38,108 nucleotides of DNA from Candidatus Obscuribacterales bacterium (GCA_020050835.1 JAGVKB010000143.1:1-38108); one strand, 5' to 3'; shown: positions 9,234 through 17,903, counted from the stretch's first letter. Made by a program: numbers and translations. Notes: generated by a model from the sequence alone, not told the origin.

Positions 9234-9918
9234 GGCTCTCATACTGGTGATCGAAGACGAGGCTCCGATCAGGCGCTTTCTGAAACTGAGCTTGACCAAT
9301 CATGGCTACGGCTTCGCCGAGGCTGACACCGGAAAACAAGGGTTGATGAAGGTCGCCAGCGAGCGACCGGACCTCGTGATTCTGGATCTGGGATTGCCGG
9401 ACATGGACGGATTGGAAGTCACCCGTCAACTGCGTGAATGGACAACAGTGCCAATCATTGTGCTATCTGCGCGCGGACAAGAGAAAGATAAGGTGGCTGC
9501 ACTCGATGCCGGCGCTGATGACTACCTGACAAAACCTTTTGGAGTGGCGGAGCTGCTTGCCCGGGCTCGAGTAGCTTTGCGCAATGCCGCCAGGTTGGCT
9601 ACAGACCAAGTCGATGCGGACTTTCTATTCGGCAATGTCCGAGCAGACCTGGCGCGGAGACGAGTGTATGTCGATCAAAACGAGATCCACCTGACCCGCA
9701 TTGAGTACAAGCTCCTGGTGGTTCTTATCAAATATGCCGGAAAGGTTGTTACCCAGAGGCAGCTATTGAAAGAGATCTGGGGTCAGGAGTACGGAGAAGA
9801 GAGCAACTATCTGCGCGTTTACATGGCGCACTTACGACGCAAGCTGGAGAGCGATCCCGCTCATCCCAAATTCCTCATAACCGAACCGGGTGTGGGCTAT
9901 CGACTCGATGTCGATTGA
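9220..9918 (+). CDS. kdpE: KdpE, response regulator activating kdp
   Basis: 232 residues, OmpR/PhoB class. The receiver domain has the acidic pair E12-D13, phospho-acceptor D56 in LVILDLGLPD, the switch segment PIIVLSAR and the conserved Lys in YLTKPF. The C-terminal winged-helix DNA-binding domain (about 130-232) includes HLTRIEYKLL and YLRVYMAHLRRKLE. It overlaps the 3' end of kdpD and is the last gene of the operon. Its predicted DNA targets are the shared T-rich boxes at 1479-1497 and 11889-11903. The stop is only three bases from the stop of the convergent porin gene, leaving no room for a separate terminator. Confidence 0.96.
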   Translation: MSETEALILVIEDEAPIRRFLKLSLTNHGYGFAEADTGKQGLMKVASERPDLVILDLGLPDMDGLEVTRQLREWTTVPIIVLSARGQEKDKVAALDAGADDYLTKPFGVAELLARARVALRNAARLATDQVDADFLFGNVRADLARRRVYVDQNEIHLTRIEYKLLVVLIKYAGKVVTQRQLLKEIWGQEYGEESNYLRVYMAHLRRKLESDPAHPKFLITEPGVGYRLDVD

Positions 9919-9921
9919 GCA

Positions 9922-11748
9922 TCAGAAGGTGACGGTCAAGCGCGAGCCCAGAACAAAGATGCCCGGCTGAGGCCCGGTACCACCGGGAGACCAGATGTAC
10001 TGTACATCCGGGGAGATTGACACGTTCTTGTTCATTTGGAAACGATAGTATGCTTCAAAAACCTTTTCGTTTCTTGTGTAAGCACCAGGATTGATCGCCG
10101 ACAAGTTTGCATTGACCTCATCGAGCGTCGTGGCCGGTATCCCATTCAACGAGACAAAGGCTGGCGTAGCCGGCGTGACCGTCCCGCGCGTGTACGGAGC
10201 TATCTGTCCATATGCCACGCCGAGAACATCGTCTGGTCGCCGCTTGGTCAGAGCTTTAATCGGCAGCTCGGCACCGAATGACCAGGAGTTTCGCGAGGAT
10301 AACAGTCCACCGAGATAAACTTCACCAAACTGCTTGTCGTTAAAGGCATAACGCCCCCAGAGCCCGATGTCCTTCCAGATGCGCTGGTCAAAATTGAGAT
10401 AGGCTCCAGTCGGTTGACTGCCGTAGGTCGTGCCACCGGGCAGTAAGGAGAGCACTGATGTACCGGTGATATCACTGGGAGTGATAAACGGAGCCTTGCT
10501 GCCTCCTCTGAAATTGAAGTTCCAATAGCCGGCCCTGATGTTTCCTTCCTTGCTGAAGAACTTATGCCCAAGTTGCACTTCGTAATTGCCACCAAAGCCT
10601 CCAAAGTAATCCCTGTCCGTCAAGCTTATGATGCCTGCTGTTGCCCGCAAGAAAGCCTTTTCACGGAGCAAGGACTTCTCCATCTGCCAGACCGTAGCCG
10701 GACCGACAAAGTTGGGACGCCACGAGATACTGTTTACAAAAGAAGTGTTGGCAAATTGGAGATGCTCCGAATTTGCAAAGTTGTTGTTATCGAACATATT
10801 GCCGAAGTAAATCAGTCCGGCCTTGTAATTGCCTTTTACGCCATGGCGGAAACGCAGATCTTGCGTATAGTAAGCTTGCTCCATGCTAATTGCCGGCCGG
10901 ACATTGTTGCTGTTGTTGTTGTTAATTACCAAGTTGGCGAGCTGAACATCGTTGACGCCTGAGTTGAACGGGCTTGACACTCCATCATTGATGTCGTTAG
11001 TAGGACTCATCAAGTACTTGTTGCGGGGAAAGAATCTACCGGTAGCTGCGGTCAGTCGCATGAAGAGATAACCGTCTCCCAACTTCGACTCGGCAGGCGC
11101 CTCGAATACTTTAGCCGTCACATTTAGCCGTCCCCGCTGGTTAGCCGCCATCGACCCTCTAACTGAGCGGCCAAAATCATTCTGCGGGAAGAATGTGTAG
11201 TCACCTGACAGCCTGACGTTTTCCAAGGCTTTGAATCTATCTGTAAACTCCTGAAGCTTTTGCGGAAGGGCTTGTCTTTCTGGTCCAGCAGCCTGATTTG
11301 ACAAAACCGTCATAGCCAGCTTGCCGTGAATCTCGTTGTACACATCTTCGAATTCCCGGCTCAGCATGCCGATGTCCTGGTAGTCCTGCTTGGACATCTG
11401 GTCAGACGGTAAGAACGATAACTTCTGGGCGAGATCAAGAAAGACTTGCCCAAGCTGAGAGCGGGTCAATGAGCCGAGATTGGGCAGAGCGACACCATGT
11501 CGCTGTGCTAGTCCCTCGATGTACCGCATTAAGAGATCGGAGCTCCGCACGGCTAACGGCTGGAGCGTGGCTGCCTCCGCCGGAGATGGAGCATTAATTG
11601 CTTGTGCACCCGCAGCACCGGTTGATCCCAGGAAGACACCTCCCAGTCCAATCGCTAACGATACGACCAACGAAACGACAGCGCCTTGCACCGACTGACT
11701 CGAAGTAGAGCCCTGGCGACCGAGATTTAACTTTTGAGAAGCCGACAT
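9922..11748 (-). CDS. Outer-membrane porin, OprB/cyanobacterial type
   Basis: 608 residues with an N-terminal signal peptide (basic start, hydrophobic core about 23-40, GAAGAQA near residue 50). Residues about 65-150 form a helical periplasmic segment that includes LTRSQLGQVFLDLA, loosely like the SLH region of cyanobacterial porins. The rest is beta-rich with repeated aromatic-ended strands and ends in LTVTF, the terminal Phe typical of barrels inserted by BamA. Phrases such as QLGHKFF, GLWGRYAFND and SPDVQYIWSPGG fit carbohydrate/iron-uptake porins. It is convergent with kdpE (three-base gap). Upstream it carries the same T-rich element as the kdp promoter, so it probably supplies outer-membrane permeability during potassium limitation. 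The actual solute is unknown. Confidence 0.8.
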   Translation of the reverse strand: MSASQKLNLGRQGSTSSQSVQGAVVSLVVSLAIGLGGVFLGSTGAAGAQAINAPSPAEAATLQPLAVRSSDLLMRYIEGLAQRHGVALPNLGSLTRSQLGQVFLDLAQKLSFLPSDQMSKQDYQDIGMLSREFEDVYNEIHGKLAMTVLSNQAAGPERQALPQKLQEFTDRFKALENVRLSGDYTFFPQNDFGRSVRGSMAANQRGRLNVTAKVFEAPAESKLGDGYLFMRLTAATGRFFPRNKYLMSPTNDINDGVSSPFNSGVNDVQLANLVINNNNSNNVRPAISMEQAYYTQDLRFRHGVKGNYKAGLIYFGNMFDNNNFANSEHLQFANTSFVNSISWRPNFVGPATVWQMEKSLLREKAFLRATAGIISLTDRDYFGGFGGNYEVQLGHKFFSKEGNIRAGYWNFNFRGGSKAPFITPSDITGTSVLSLLPGGTTYGSQPTGAYLNFDQRIWKDIGLWGRYAFNDKQFGEVYLGGLLSSRNSWSFGAELPIKALTKRRPDDVLGVAYGQIAPYTRGTVTPATPAFVSLNGIPATTLDEVNANLSAINPGAYTRNEKVFEAYYRFQMNKNVSISPDVQYIWSPGGTGPQPGIFVLGSRLTVTF

Positions 11749-11888
11749 GGGATTGCCTGGTTTTGCCTGATGAGTTTAGGCGTCGGGGTAACAGCGCGCA
11801 GCTCGTGACTAATCGCTGCGTTGTACAAACTGTGTTATTAACCACCAGAACGACGCCGAAATACCGCAAAAACGAGGATGTTCCGCGT

Positions 11889-11903
11889 CAAAAAAACGCT
11901 AAA
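11889..11903 (-). promoter_or_regulatory. Candidate KdpE operator upstream of the porin
   Basis: Read on the minus strand the site is TTTAGCG, seven T, G, identical to the kdp upstream element apart from one fewer T. Here TTTAGC and TTTGAC are separated by five bases, the spacing I recall for the E. coli KdpE half-sites. It lies about 140 bases upstream of the porin ATG, comparable to the kdp case, and in the same orientation relative to the gene. The regulatory role is inferred. Confidence 0.5.
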
Positions 11904-11945
11904 TTGTTGCGCCTGGTTCCCCAAACGGTCCAACGACCAGGACGG

Positions 11946-12218
11946 TTAAGCCTTCTTGTCCAGACTCTTGATGGTCCAGTGTAGAGCTAGACCCGGTGAA
12001 AGAAGAACAAAAATGCCATAGAACTTGACGGCCGCGAAGAAATACAAGATTGGCGTACCCAGCCCGTCAGCACTTGTGTGAAACCATTGCGCTGTAAGCC
12101 CCGTCCAAAAATCCCAGAGCGCAACTGTGGCAAGGGACATAATCACACTAAACCCAAAGCAAACCACCGCGCACCGTAACAGTACGTTGCGAATCAGCTG
12201 TAACAACTCAAGATTCAT
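11946..12218 (-). CDS. DUF6868-like small membrane protein
   Basis: 90 residues starting MNLELLQLIRNVLLRCAVV. Two hydrophobic segments (about 12-36 and 58-80) surround a short loop with W and F residues, and the C-terminus reads YGIFVLLSPGLALHW. This layout matches, from memory, the DUF6868 family of about 80-residue two-helix proteins of unknown function. The ATG at 12218 is chosen because a near-perfect AAGGAGGT (12227-12234) lies eight bases upstream. The in-frame TTG at 12224 would sit only two bases from it. The gene is upstream of the porin on the same strand, with the candidate KdpE box between them, and divergent from the intact permease. Confidence 0.7.
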   Translation of the reverse strand: MNLELLQLIRNVLLRCAVVCFGFSVIMSLATVALWDFWTGLTAQWFHTSADGLGTPILYFFAAVKFYGIFVLLSPGLALHWTIKSLDKKA

Positions 12219-12246
12219 CGCCAAGTACCTCCTTTTTACCTTTAAG

Positions 12247-12258
12247 CATAGATCTATG
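12247..12258. promoter_or_regulatory. Perfect 12-base palindrome in a divergent promoter region
   Basis: CATAGATCTATG is a perfect palindrome 28 bases upstream of the DUF6868-like start and in the divergent region shared with the APC permease. It could be an operator for a dimeric regulator. No consensus recognised; a chance palindrome is possible. Confidence 0.3.
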
Positions 12259-12438
12259 TCTTACAACATGATCACTTGATGCTTTCTTGATAGTAATGGC
12301 AACTTCGTTGATACCTCCTTGACCGAATGTGCGCTTTAATGCCGGAAGGTATGCCTGACCGGAGACGCTGTTGATTCGGTAACAAGCATCGGAAAGCGAG
12401 TATCAATAGTGATCACAACCGAGCGCAGGTCTTCGACC

Positions 12439-14334
12439 ATGCGGAACCAGCTCCGACGTTGGTTCTTCGAAGGAGTTCGCCGAAATCCGAAATCGGCGCC
12501 ACCACATCAAGATTCGTGGTGGAAAGTCATGTGCCTAACCGGCGTTGATTATTTCTCGACGCTGGGCTACCAGCCTGGTATTGCCTTTTTGGCCGCTGGA
12601 CTGCTCTCACCGCTGGCCACTTTGATAGTGGTAATAGTTACACTGGGCGGGTTAGTCCCACTCTACTCGAGAGTCGCGCGCGAAAGTCCACACGGGCAGG
12701 GCAGTATAGCCATGCTCGAGAATTTGTTGCCTGGCTGGCAAGGCAAGACTTTGATTTTAGTGTTGCTGGGATTTGCCGCAACCGATTTCGTTATAACCAT
12801 CACCTTGTCAGCTGCCGATGCGACTGCGCATATCGTCGAGAATCCGATCGTTCCGCTCTGGTTGGACAACCGGATAGCGGTCACCGTCTTCATGCTGTCA
12901 ATTCTAGGCGCTGTTTTTCTCAAAGGGTTTCGAGAAGCGATCGGGCTTTCTGTCCTAATTGTAGTGTTCTATCTGTTCTGCAATGCGTTTGTTGTATTCA
13001 AGGCAACGATGGACATCATCGACCATCCGAGCCTTCTGTATGCCTGGCAAAACAAACTGTTCATGACGTATCATTCAATCCCTTCAATGATCGGCTTATC
13101 CCTGATTCTGTTTCCCAAACTGGCCCTTGGAATGTCGGGATTTGAAACAGGCGTTGCTGTAATGCCGCTTGTGAAGGGCTCGCCAAACGAGAACCCCGAT
13201 TTACCAGAAGGGCGGATCAAGAACACTCAGAAACTGCTTGCCACAGCAGCCGTAATCATGGCCGTATTGTTGTTAGTCAGCAGCATAATTACCACTCTGC
13301 TAATTCCAGAACCGCTCTTCAAAGACGGTGGAGCAGCAAATGGCCGAGCGCTTGCCTACTTGGCGCACAAGTATTTCGGTGAAGGCTACGGTACCGTATA
13401 CGACATCAGCACTATTTTAATCCTGTGGTTCGCCGGCGCATCGGCGATGGCTGGTCTGCTCAATTTAGTCCCGCGCTATCTGCCGCGCTACGGCATGGCT
13501 CCGGATTGGTCGCTAGCTCAGCGCCCACTAGTCATAATTTTCACGCTAGTTACATTTGCAGTTACATGGATCTTTCGTGCCGACGTCGATGCTCAAGCCG
13601 GAGCCTACGCCACCGGCGTCTTGGTCCTGTTCACCTCGGCGGCACTTGCGGCTGTCCTGGCTACCTGGCGGGAGGGATTGAGAAAGCGTCTTCTATTTGT
13701 TCCAATTCTGCTCGTCTTCATCTACACCTCGACCGCCAACATGATTGAGCGCCCAGAGGGATTGCATATCGCCTCATTCTTCATTGGCGCCATATTGATT
13801 ACCTCCATTGTTTCAAGAGCGTTTCGCTCGATTGAATTGAGAATACTGGGCGTAAGACTTGATGGAAAAGCCAATCAATTCGTGCGCGAAGCATTGGCAC
13901 GAACCGGACAAATCTGCCTTTTGGCTCATAGACCGGGCGGAACAGACTACCAGGTAAAGGAGAGAGAAACTCGCAAACTTCACAAGCTTACACAAGACGA
14001 GGCAACTTTTGTCTTTCTCGAAGTCGAATTGAGCGATCCTTCGGAATTCGGCGACGACTGCCTGGAAGTATCCGGACATGAGATTGACGGATTCCGCGTC
14101 TTGCGTGCTGAAAGCCCCGCAATTCCAAATGCGATCGCCGCTCTGCTGCTGCATCTGCGAGACACTACCGGCACGCTTCCGCACGCTTACTTCGGCTGGA
14201 CCGAAGGGCACCCCTTGAGCTATGTCATCAAGTACATCTTCCTGGGTGAGGGTGAAACCGCACCGGTAACCAGAGAGATACTTCGCGAACGTGAAGTTGA
14301 TCCCGAAAGGCGACCCAAGATCATCGTTGGTTAA
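12439..14334 (+). CDS. APC-superfamily permease, KimA-like; candidate potassium importer
   Basis: 631 residues from the ATG at 12439. An in-frame GTG at 12409 would add ten residues; the ATG is preferred because its N-terminus, MRNQLRRWFFEGV, aligns with the start of the left paralogue. The transmembrane core (about 40-460) includes GVDYFSTLGYQPG, ESPHGQGSIAMLENLLPG, GFAATDFVITITLSAADAT and FPKLALGMSGFETG. These resemble TM1, TM2 and TM3 signatures of KimA/KUP-type APC potassium transporters. A soluble C-terminal domain of about 150 residues follows, with YFGWTEGHPLSYVIKYIFLG near the end. Being one of two copies flanking kdp supports a potassium role, but an amino acid substrate cannot be excluded. 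The next small ORF starts four bases after the stop. Confidence 0.8.
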   Translation: MRNQLRRWFFEGVRRNPKSAPPHQDSWWKVMCLTGVDYFSTLGYQPGIAFLAAGLLSPLATLIVVIVTLGGLVPLYSRVARESPHGQGSIAMLENLLPGWQGKTLILVLLGFAATDFVITITLSAADATAHIVENPIVPLWLDNRIAVTVFMLSILGAVFLKGFREAIGLSVLIVVFYLFCNAFVVFKATMDIIDHPSLLYAWQNKLFMTYHSIPSMIGLSLILFPKLALGMSGFETGVAVMPLVKGSPNENPDLPEGRIKNTQKLLATAAVIMAVLLLVSSIITTLLIPEPLFKDGGAANGRALAYLAHKYFGEGYGTVYDISTILILWFAGASAMAGLLNLVPRYLPRYGMAPDWSLAQRPLVIIFTLVTFAVTWIFRADVDAQAGAYATGVLVLFTSAALAAVLATWREGLRKRLLFVPILLVFIYTSTANMIERPEGLHIASFFIGAILITSIVSRAFRSIELRILGVRLDGKANQFVREALARTGQICLLAHRPGGTDYQVKERETRKLHKLTQDEATFVFLEVELSDPSEFGDDCLEVSGHEIDGFRVLRAESPAIPNAIAALLLHLRDTTGTLPHAYFGWTEGHPLSYVIKYIFLGEGETAPVTREILREREVDPERRPKIIVG

Positions 14335-14338
14335 CTTC

Positions 14339-14551
14339 ATGCTGAAGGACGACAGTGTTAACCAACACAGCCTTCTGGCGTTAGCCGGCGGTTTCATCGC
14401 GGCCACCATCGCGTTTCTCTTGATTTACCAGTTGGGAGCGCTCTTCACGCATGACAAACCGGCAGCGTTTCTCTGCGCACTGGCATTTAGTCTATATTCT
14501 TTATCGACAGCGCGTCATTACCTGGGTCAACATTTGAGGCAGAGAAGATAA
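14339..14551 (+). CDS. 70-aa two-helix membrane protein coupled to the permease
   Basis: ATG at 14339, four bases after the permease stop, suggesting translational coupling; no clear SD. The peptide has two hydrophobic helices: LLALAGGFIAATIAFLLIY, and a second around AAFLCALAFSLYSLS. It ends in a basic tail, HLRQRR. No family recognised. A longer frame from an ATG at 14291 would overlap the permease by 44 bases and is less likely. It may be a small partner of the transporter or an unrelated membrane protein. Confidence 0.5.
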   Translation: MLKDDSVNQHSLLALAGGFIAATIAFLLIYQLGALFTHDKPAAFLCALAFSLYSLSTARHYLGQHLRQRR

Positions 14552-14660
14552 CAAACCGCGATTGCTCTCTGCGTTCAATATCCGCCAAGGGCTAGTTTGG
14601 CATTTAGAACCAATCCAGAATCCGTCCGCAACAAGCACTACCTGGCGTCTTCCGGGAGCG

Positions 14661-14675
14661 CCGGCGGCTCGCCGG
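14661..14675. terminator. GC-rich hairpin between convergent genes
   Basis: CCGGCG-GCT-CGCCGG is a perfect six-base stem with a three-base loop in the 211-base gap between the small membrane gene and the convergent MBOAT gene. No T run follows on either strand, so it is only terminator-like. The rest of the gap shows no convincing gene. Confidence 0.35.
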
Positions 14676-14762
14676 TATTAACGGACAGTTTGGTGAAGCC
14701 AAAGCCGGCTGGCAGCCCTCTCCAGGCGAGGACGCAGGCTTCTTACATGACCGGCATTGCAT

Positions 14763-16214
14763 TTAGAACTGAAAGTAAATAAACGGTCTGGAATCGTCCG
14801 GCAGGAAAGTTATGATTCCCACAATCAGCAGCGCGCAGTAAGCAGCCTTGATTAGAGCAGGCAGACGTTTGAAGAATCCCCTTTCAATCGCTGTGCTTAC
14901 CGGGAAATTGGTGATCATCAGCAAGGCAATTAACGTCATCGACACCGGCACAATCACAGGTAGAAGCGGATTCAGTACCAGGAAATGATCGATCTCGAGC
15001 TTCGAGAAAATCGGATTGAGCAGCACCATTTTCTTGAACATTCCCAGCGACAGCGCCAGGTTTTGCTCCCGGAAGAACACCATACCCAGGCAGATACCAT
15101 GGAAGGTGGCGATTATCGAGAGCACGCCATACAGGCGCGTCTTGCTCAATGCCTTGAGGAAGCCGACCGACTCTTTCCACTTGGCGAACTCGCGATGAAT
15201 TACCAGCAGCAAGCCGTTGTAGAGCCCCCAGATCAAGAAATTCCAGGATGCACCATGCCACAAACCGCCCAGCCCCATCGTAATCAGCATGTTCTTATGA
15301 GTTACCCAGTCGCCGCCCCGCGAGCCTCCCAGTGGAATGAAGAGATAGTCTCTCAACCACGAAGATAAAGAGATGTGCCAGCGATGCCAGAAATCAGAGA
15401 TATTCTTGGCGAAAAACGGCAGATTGAAATTGATCGGGATGTTATAGCCGAACAAGCGCGCTGAGCCGCGAGCGATATCGGTGTAAGCGGAAAAATCGAA
15501 GTAAATCTGGAAGAGAAAGGCGTACATAAACAGCCAAGTCTCCGGCGCGCCGTATGCGGTCGGCTCAGCCAACCCCATTTGAACGAAAACGCCTAGATTG
15601 TCGGCAAGCAGGAGTTTCTTGGCCAGTCCAATTACAATCAGCGGAACTCCGTCGTCAAAGAAGGAGAGCTTCAGCTTCTGGTCGGCGAGCATCTGCGCTT
15701 CGAAATCTGGATAACGTTTAATCGGCCCGGCGATCTGAGTTGGGAAAAAGGCAGCAAATAAGGCAAACAGCACGAATGATTTAATCGGTTTTTGCCCGCG
15801 ATAAATCTCGAAGAGGTAGTGAATGAACTCAAATGTGAAAAACGAAATTCCGAGCGGTAATATCCAGTTGAGCGCCCAGCCCGGATTATGCTTTGTAGCG
15901 ACTCCAACCAGCCAGCCCGCGCTGTGAACAAACAGGTCTGCGTACTTGCAAGTGCCGAGAATTAAAAGATTGACGGTAATACCTACCGTCAATACCAGTT
16001 TTGCCTTCGCGGCCGCCTTACTCAATAATTTGCCCCAGAGCCAGTTGAACAAGGTCATCGGCAAAATAAGAAGTATGAAGACCGGCGACCAACTCATGTA
16101 GAAGTAATAACTAGCTACAAGCAGCATCGGCAGCCGGACCCGCACCGGCAGAACCCAGAAAAGCAACACAATAGTCGGCAGAAAAATCAGGTATTGAATG
16201 CTATTAAAGAGCAT
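14763..16214 (-). CDS. MBOAT-family O-acyltransferase (AlgI/DltB-like), copy 1
   Basis: 483 residues, polytopic. MBOAT landmarks are present: GISFFTFEFIHYLFEIYRG, AAFFPTQIAGPIKRY, DFWHRWHISLSSWLRDYLFIPLGG, and GGLWHGASWNF with putative catalytic H320. These proteins pass acyl groups, usually acetyl, across the inner membrane for O-acylation of surface polymers such as alginate or D-alanylated polymers, together with an SGNH-type partner. It starts MLFNSIQYLIFLPT and ends FIYFQF, like the second copy at 20782. It is divergent from the SGNH-like gene at 16424, its probable partner. All motifs are intact. The substrate polymer is unknown. Confidence 0.93.
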   Translation of the reverse strand: MLFNSIQYLIFLPTIVLLFWVLPVRVRLPMLLVASYYFYMSWSPVFILLILPMTLFNWLWGKLLSKAAAKAKLVLTVGITVNLLILGTCKYADLFVHSAGWLVGVATKHNPGWALNWILPLGISFFTFEFIHYLFEIYRGQKPIKSFVLFALFAAFFPTQIAGPIKRYPDFEAQMLADQKLKLSFFDDGVPLIVIGLAKKLLLADNLGVFVQMGLAEPTAYGAPETWLFMYAFLFQIYFDFSAYTDIARGSARLFGYNIPINFNLPFFAKNISDFWHRWHISLSSWLRDYLFIPLGGSRGGDWVTHKNMLITMGLGGLWHGASWNFLIWGLYNGLLLVIHREFAKWKESVGFLKALSKTRLYGVLSIIATFHGICLGMVFFREQNLALSLGMFKKMVLLNPIFSKLEIDHFLVLNPLLPVIVPVSMTLIALLMITNFPVSTAIERGFFKRLPALIKAAYCALLIVGIITFLPDDSRPFIYFQF

Positions 16215-16332
16215 CTGTGCTTACACTGCCTCAAGAGAGCGGTCGCGTGCTAATCAAGGAGTGTCAGCTTAACATGGACCTTTAATCCCAATAGGCTGTG
16301 ATGCTATCTCCGATTGCTTAGAATGGCCTAAC

Positions 16333-16363
16333 TTGCTCATGGTAGGATCAGCGTCTTTATAAT
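16333..16363 (+). promoter_or_regulatory. Predicted sigma-70-type promoter for the first SGNH-like gene
   Basis: A consensus TATAAT (16358-16363) is preceded by TTGCTC (16333-16338) with a 19-base spacer. Transcription would begin near 16370, downstream of the ATG at 16367. This supports the ATG at 16424 as the real start of the following gene. Confidence 0.45.
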
Positions 16364-16423
16364 CCTATGGTCTGTCGATTGAACCGATCCAAACTAAGAT
16401 CGAATCTGCTCCCGAGCTTGCTG

Positions 16424-17773
16424 ATGGAAACGAACAATCTCGCAACACAATGCAAGAAAGTAGGTAAGCGCTTGCTGAGCAGCACAGCGCTTTGGCTGCT
16501 CGCTCTGTTGTTGCTGGTGGATTTTGGAAGCCGTAACTTCAACCCGCTGAGGTACATCGACTTTCGACAAGTGCACGCCTTTCAATTGACTCAGGCGGCA
16601 CTGACATACAAATTCTCCGAATTGACTGCTCGCAAGCAAGCTCCGGACGTGATGCTCGTAGGAACATCACTTTTGATGTCACCGATTTTCTACCTGGACG
16701 GCAGAGCTCTCAAAACCGAAAGCAAGCCATACATGGACGAGATCACTCGACGCGGCTTAAACGCCTTTCAAAGTTATACCGAAGCACTGTACCTGCGAAA
16801 TCATCTAAACAGCGAAGCCAGTCGGCCGGTTAGCATCTTCAATATGTCGGTCGCAGCGTGCATGGTCTCCGATATGCGGCTGATTCTCTCGAAAGTCATC
16901 CAACATTCCAAACAGCCGAAGCTGCTCGTATTGGGGTTGGCACCGCGAGATTTGGCCGACAACTTGATGCCGCCGGCCGGCAGCACACCGACCTACAAGG
17001 CGCTGGGAGATCTCGCTGACTTAGGCACGCTCGGTCCGGCCTCAGTGCCTCCCGATATTGCGCAGAATCTGTTTACTTACACTCTGTCCAACTACTGCCG
17101 GGTCCGCAATGACTACAAAGTGCTCGGGCTCGAGTTGGCATCCAAGCTGTTCAATCACCCCAGAGATTTGGCCGACGCGCAAAAATGGCAGAAGGAGAAG
17201 GCTTCGGCCAAAGCTGATGCCACCGCCGGCACAGCGACACCGGCGGCAGTAATTGCTTCCTCTCCTTGCCCGGCGGCAGACGCTCCCGAACCGGTGGATG
17301 CTCCCAAACCAGCCGTGAGTCAAGCGCCTGCCCAACAAGGACAGCCGGATAAGAATCTGGCGGATCAATTGGCCGACTATTCAAAACGTTACAATCCGCC
17401 GGACTGGAAGCGATTCGACTACGAACTCAATCAGCTCACCGAGCTTGTAAAGTTATGCAAGCAAAACAACATCGATATTCTTTTCGTTAACATGCCGATC
17501 ACGCAGAAAAATCGCGACCTGTATCCGGATGACTACTACAACCGTTATTTGATTGAAGTCTCTAACTTGGCTAAACGGGAAAAGCTCGGATTTATAAATT
17601 TTCAGGATTCTCTCAAGCTTGTTGACGGTGACTTTCTCGATGCGGTTCATCTCGATTCGACCGGCGGTGCAAAGTTTCAAGACGCTCTTGCGGTTGCTGT
17701 AAACAGTCGCCTGGAGATGATCTCGCAACGAGCGGCGCTGGCAGCCAAGAGTTCTCAAGCGCCGCGCATGTAA
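16424..17773 (+). CDS. SGNH-like acyltransferase partner of MBOAT (AlgX/DltD type), copy 1
   Basis: 449 residues from the ATG at 16424. An in-frame ATG at 16367 exists but lies at or before the predicted transcription start. There is one N-terminal membrane anchor (about 22-38, WLLALLLLVDF); the rest is probably periplasmic. SGNH-like signs are VGTSLL with nucleophile candidate S82, PRDL, FVNMPI, and DAVHL (D406, H409) as the catalytic Asp-His pair. Such proteins complete the transfer of acyl groups delivered by an MBOAT protein. A low-complexity Ala/Pro-rich insert (about residues 255-300) is absent from the second copy. It is divergent from MBOAT copy 1. The general fold call is good; the acyl group and acceptor are unknown. 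Confidence 0.78.
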   Translation: METNNLATQCKKVGKRLLSSTALWLLALLLLVDFGSRNFNPLRYIDFRQVHAFQLTQAALTYKFSELTARKQAPDVMLVGTSLLMSPIFYLDGRALKTESKPYMDEITRRGLNAFQSYTEALYLRNHLNSEASRPVSIFNMSVAACMVSDMRLILSKVIQHSKQPKLLVLGLAPRDLADNLMPPAGSTPTYKALGDLADLGTLGPASVPPDIAQNLFTYTLSNYCRVRNDYKVLGLELASKLFNHPRDLADAQKWQKEKASAKADATAGTATPAAVIASSPCPAADAPEPVDAPKPAVSQAPAQQGQPDKNLADQLADYSKRYNPPDWKRFDYELNQLTELVKLCKQNNIDILFVNMPITQKNRDLYPDDYYNRYLIEVSNLAKREKLGFINFQDSLKLVDGDFLDAVHLDSTGGAKFQDALAVAVNSRLEMISQRAALAAKSSQAPRM

Positions 17774-17903
17774 GCCTGGGCTAATGCAACTTTACTTTCG
17801 TGCTCCAACATTACGCGGATAAAGTTGATCTTGAGGGCTATTTACTAGGACAATCTTTCAAAAGTTGAGAACTCCATTCAGCTTGTCAAGCGAGGAATCA
17901 TCG

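Noticed and set aside
8679-9299. 206-codon antisense frame inside kdpD
   Set aside because: It is the shadow of a strong kdpD coding frame and has no recognisable domain.
12208-12408. A 60-odd codon minus-strand open frame that overlaps the start of the DUF6868-like gene and reads smoothly
   Set aside because: It has no usable start codon except an ATG 14 codons from its end, and no matching SD. Kept as non-coding.
14597-14782. 61-codon plus-strand frame in the gap between convergent genes
   Set aside because: No SD, no recognisable protein character, and it overlaps the MBOAT 3' end.
16367-16423. Upstream ATG giving a 19-residue longer SGNH-like protein
   Set aside because: A consensus TATAAT at 16358-16363 would start transcription near or after this ATG, and it has no SD.
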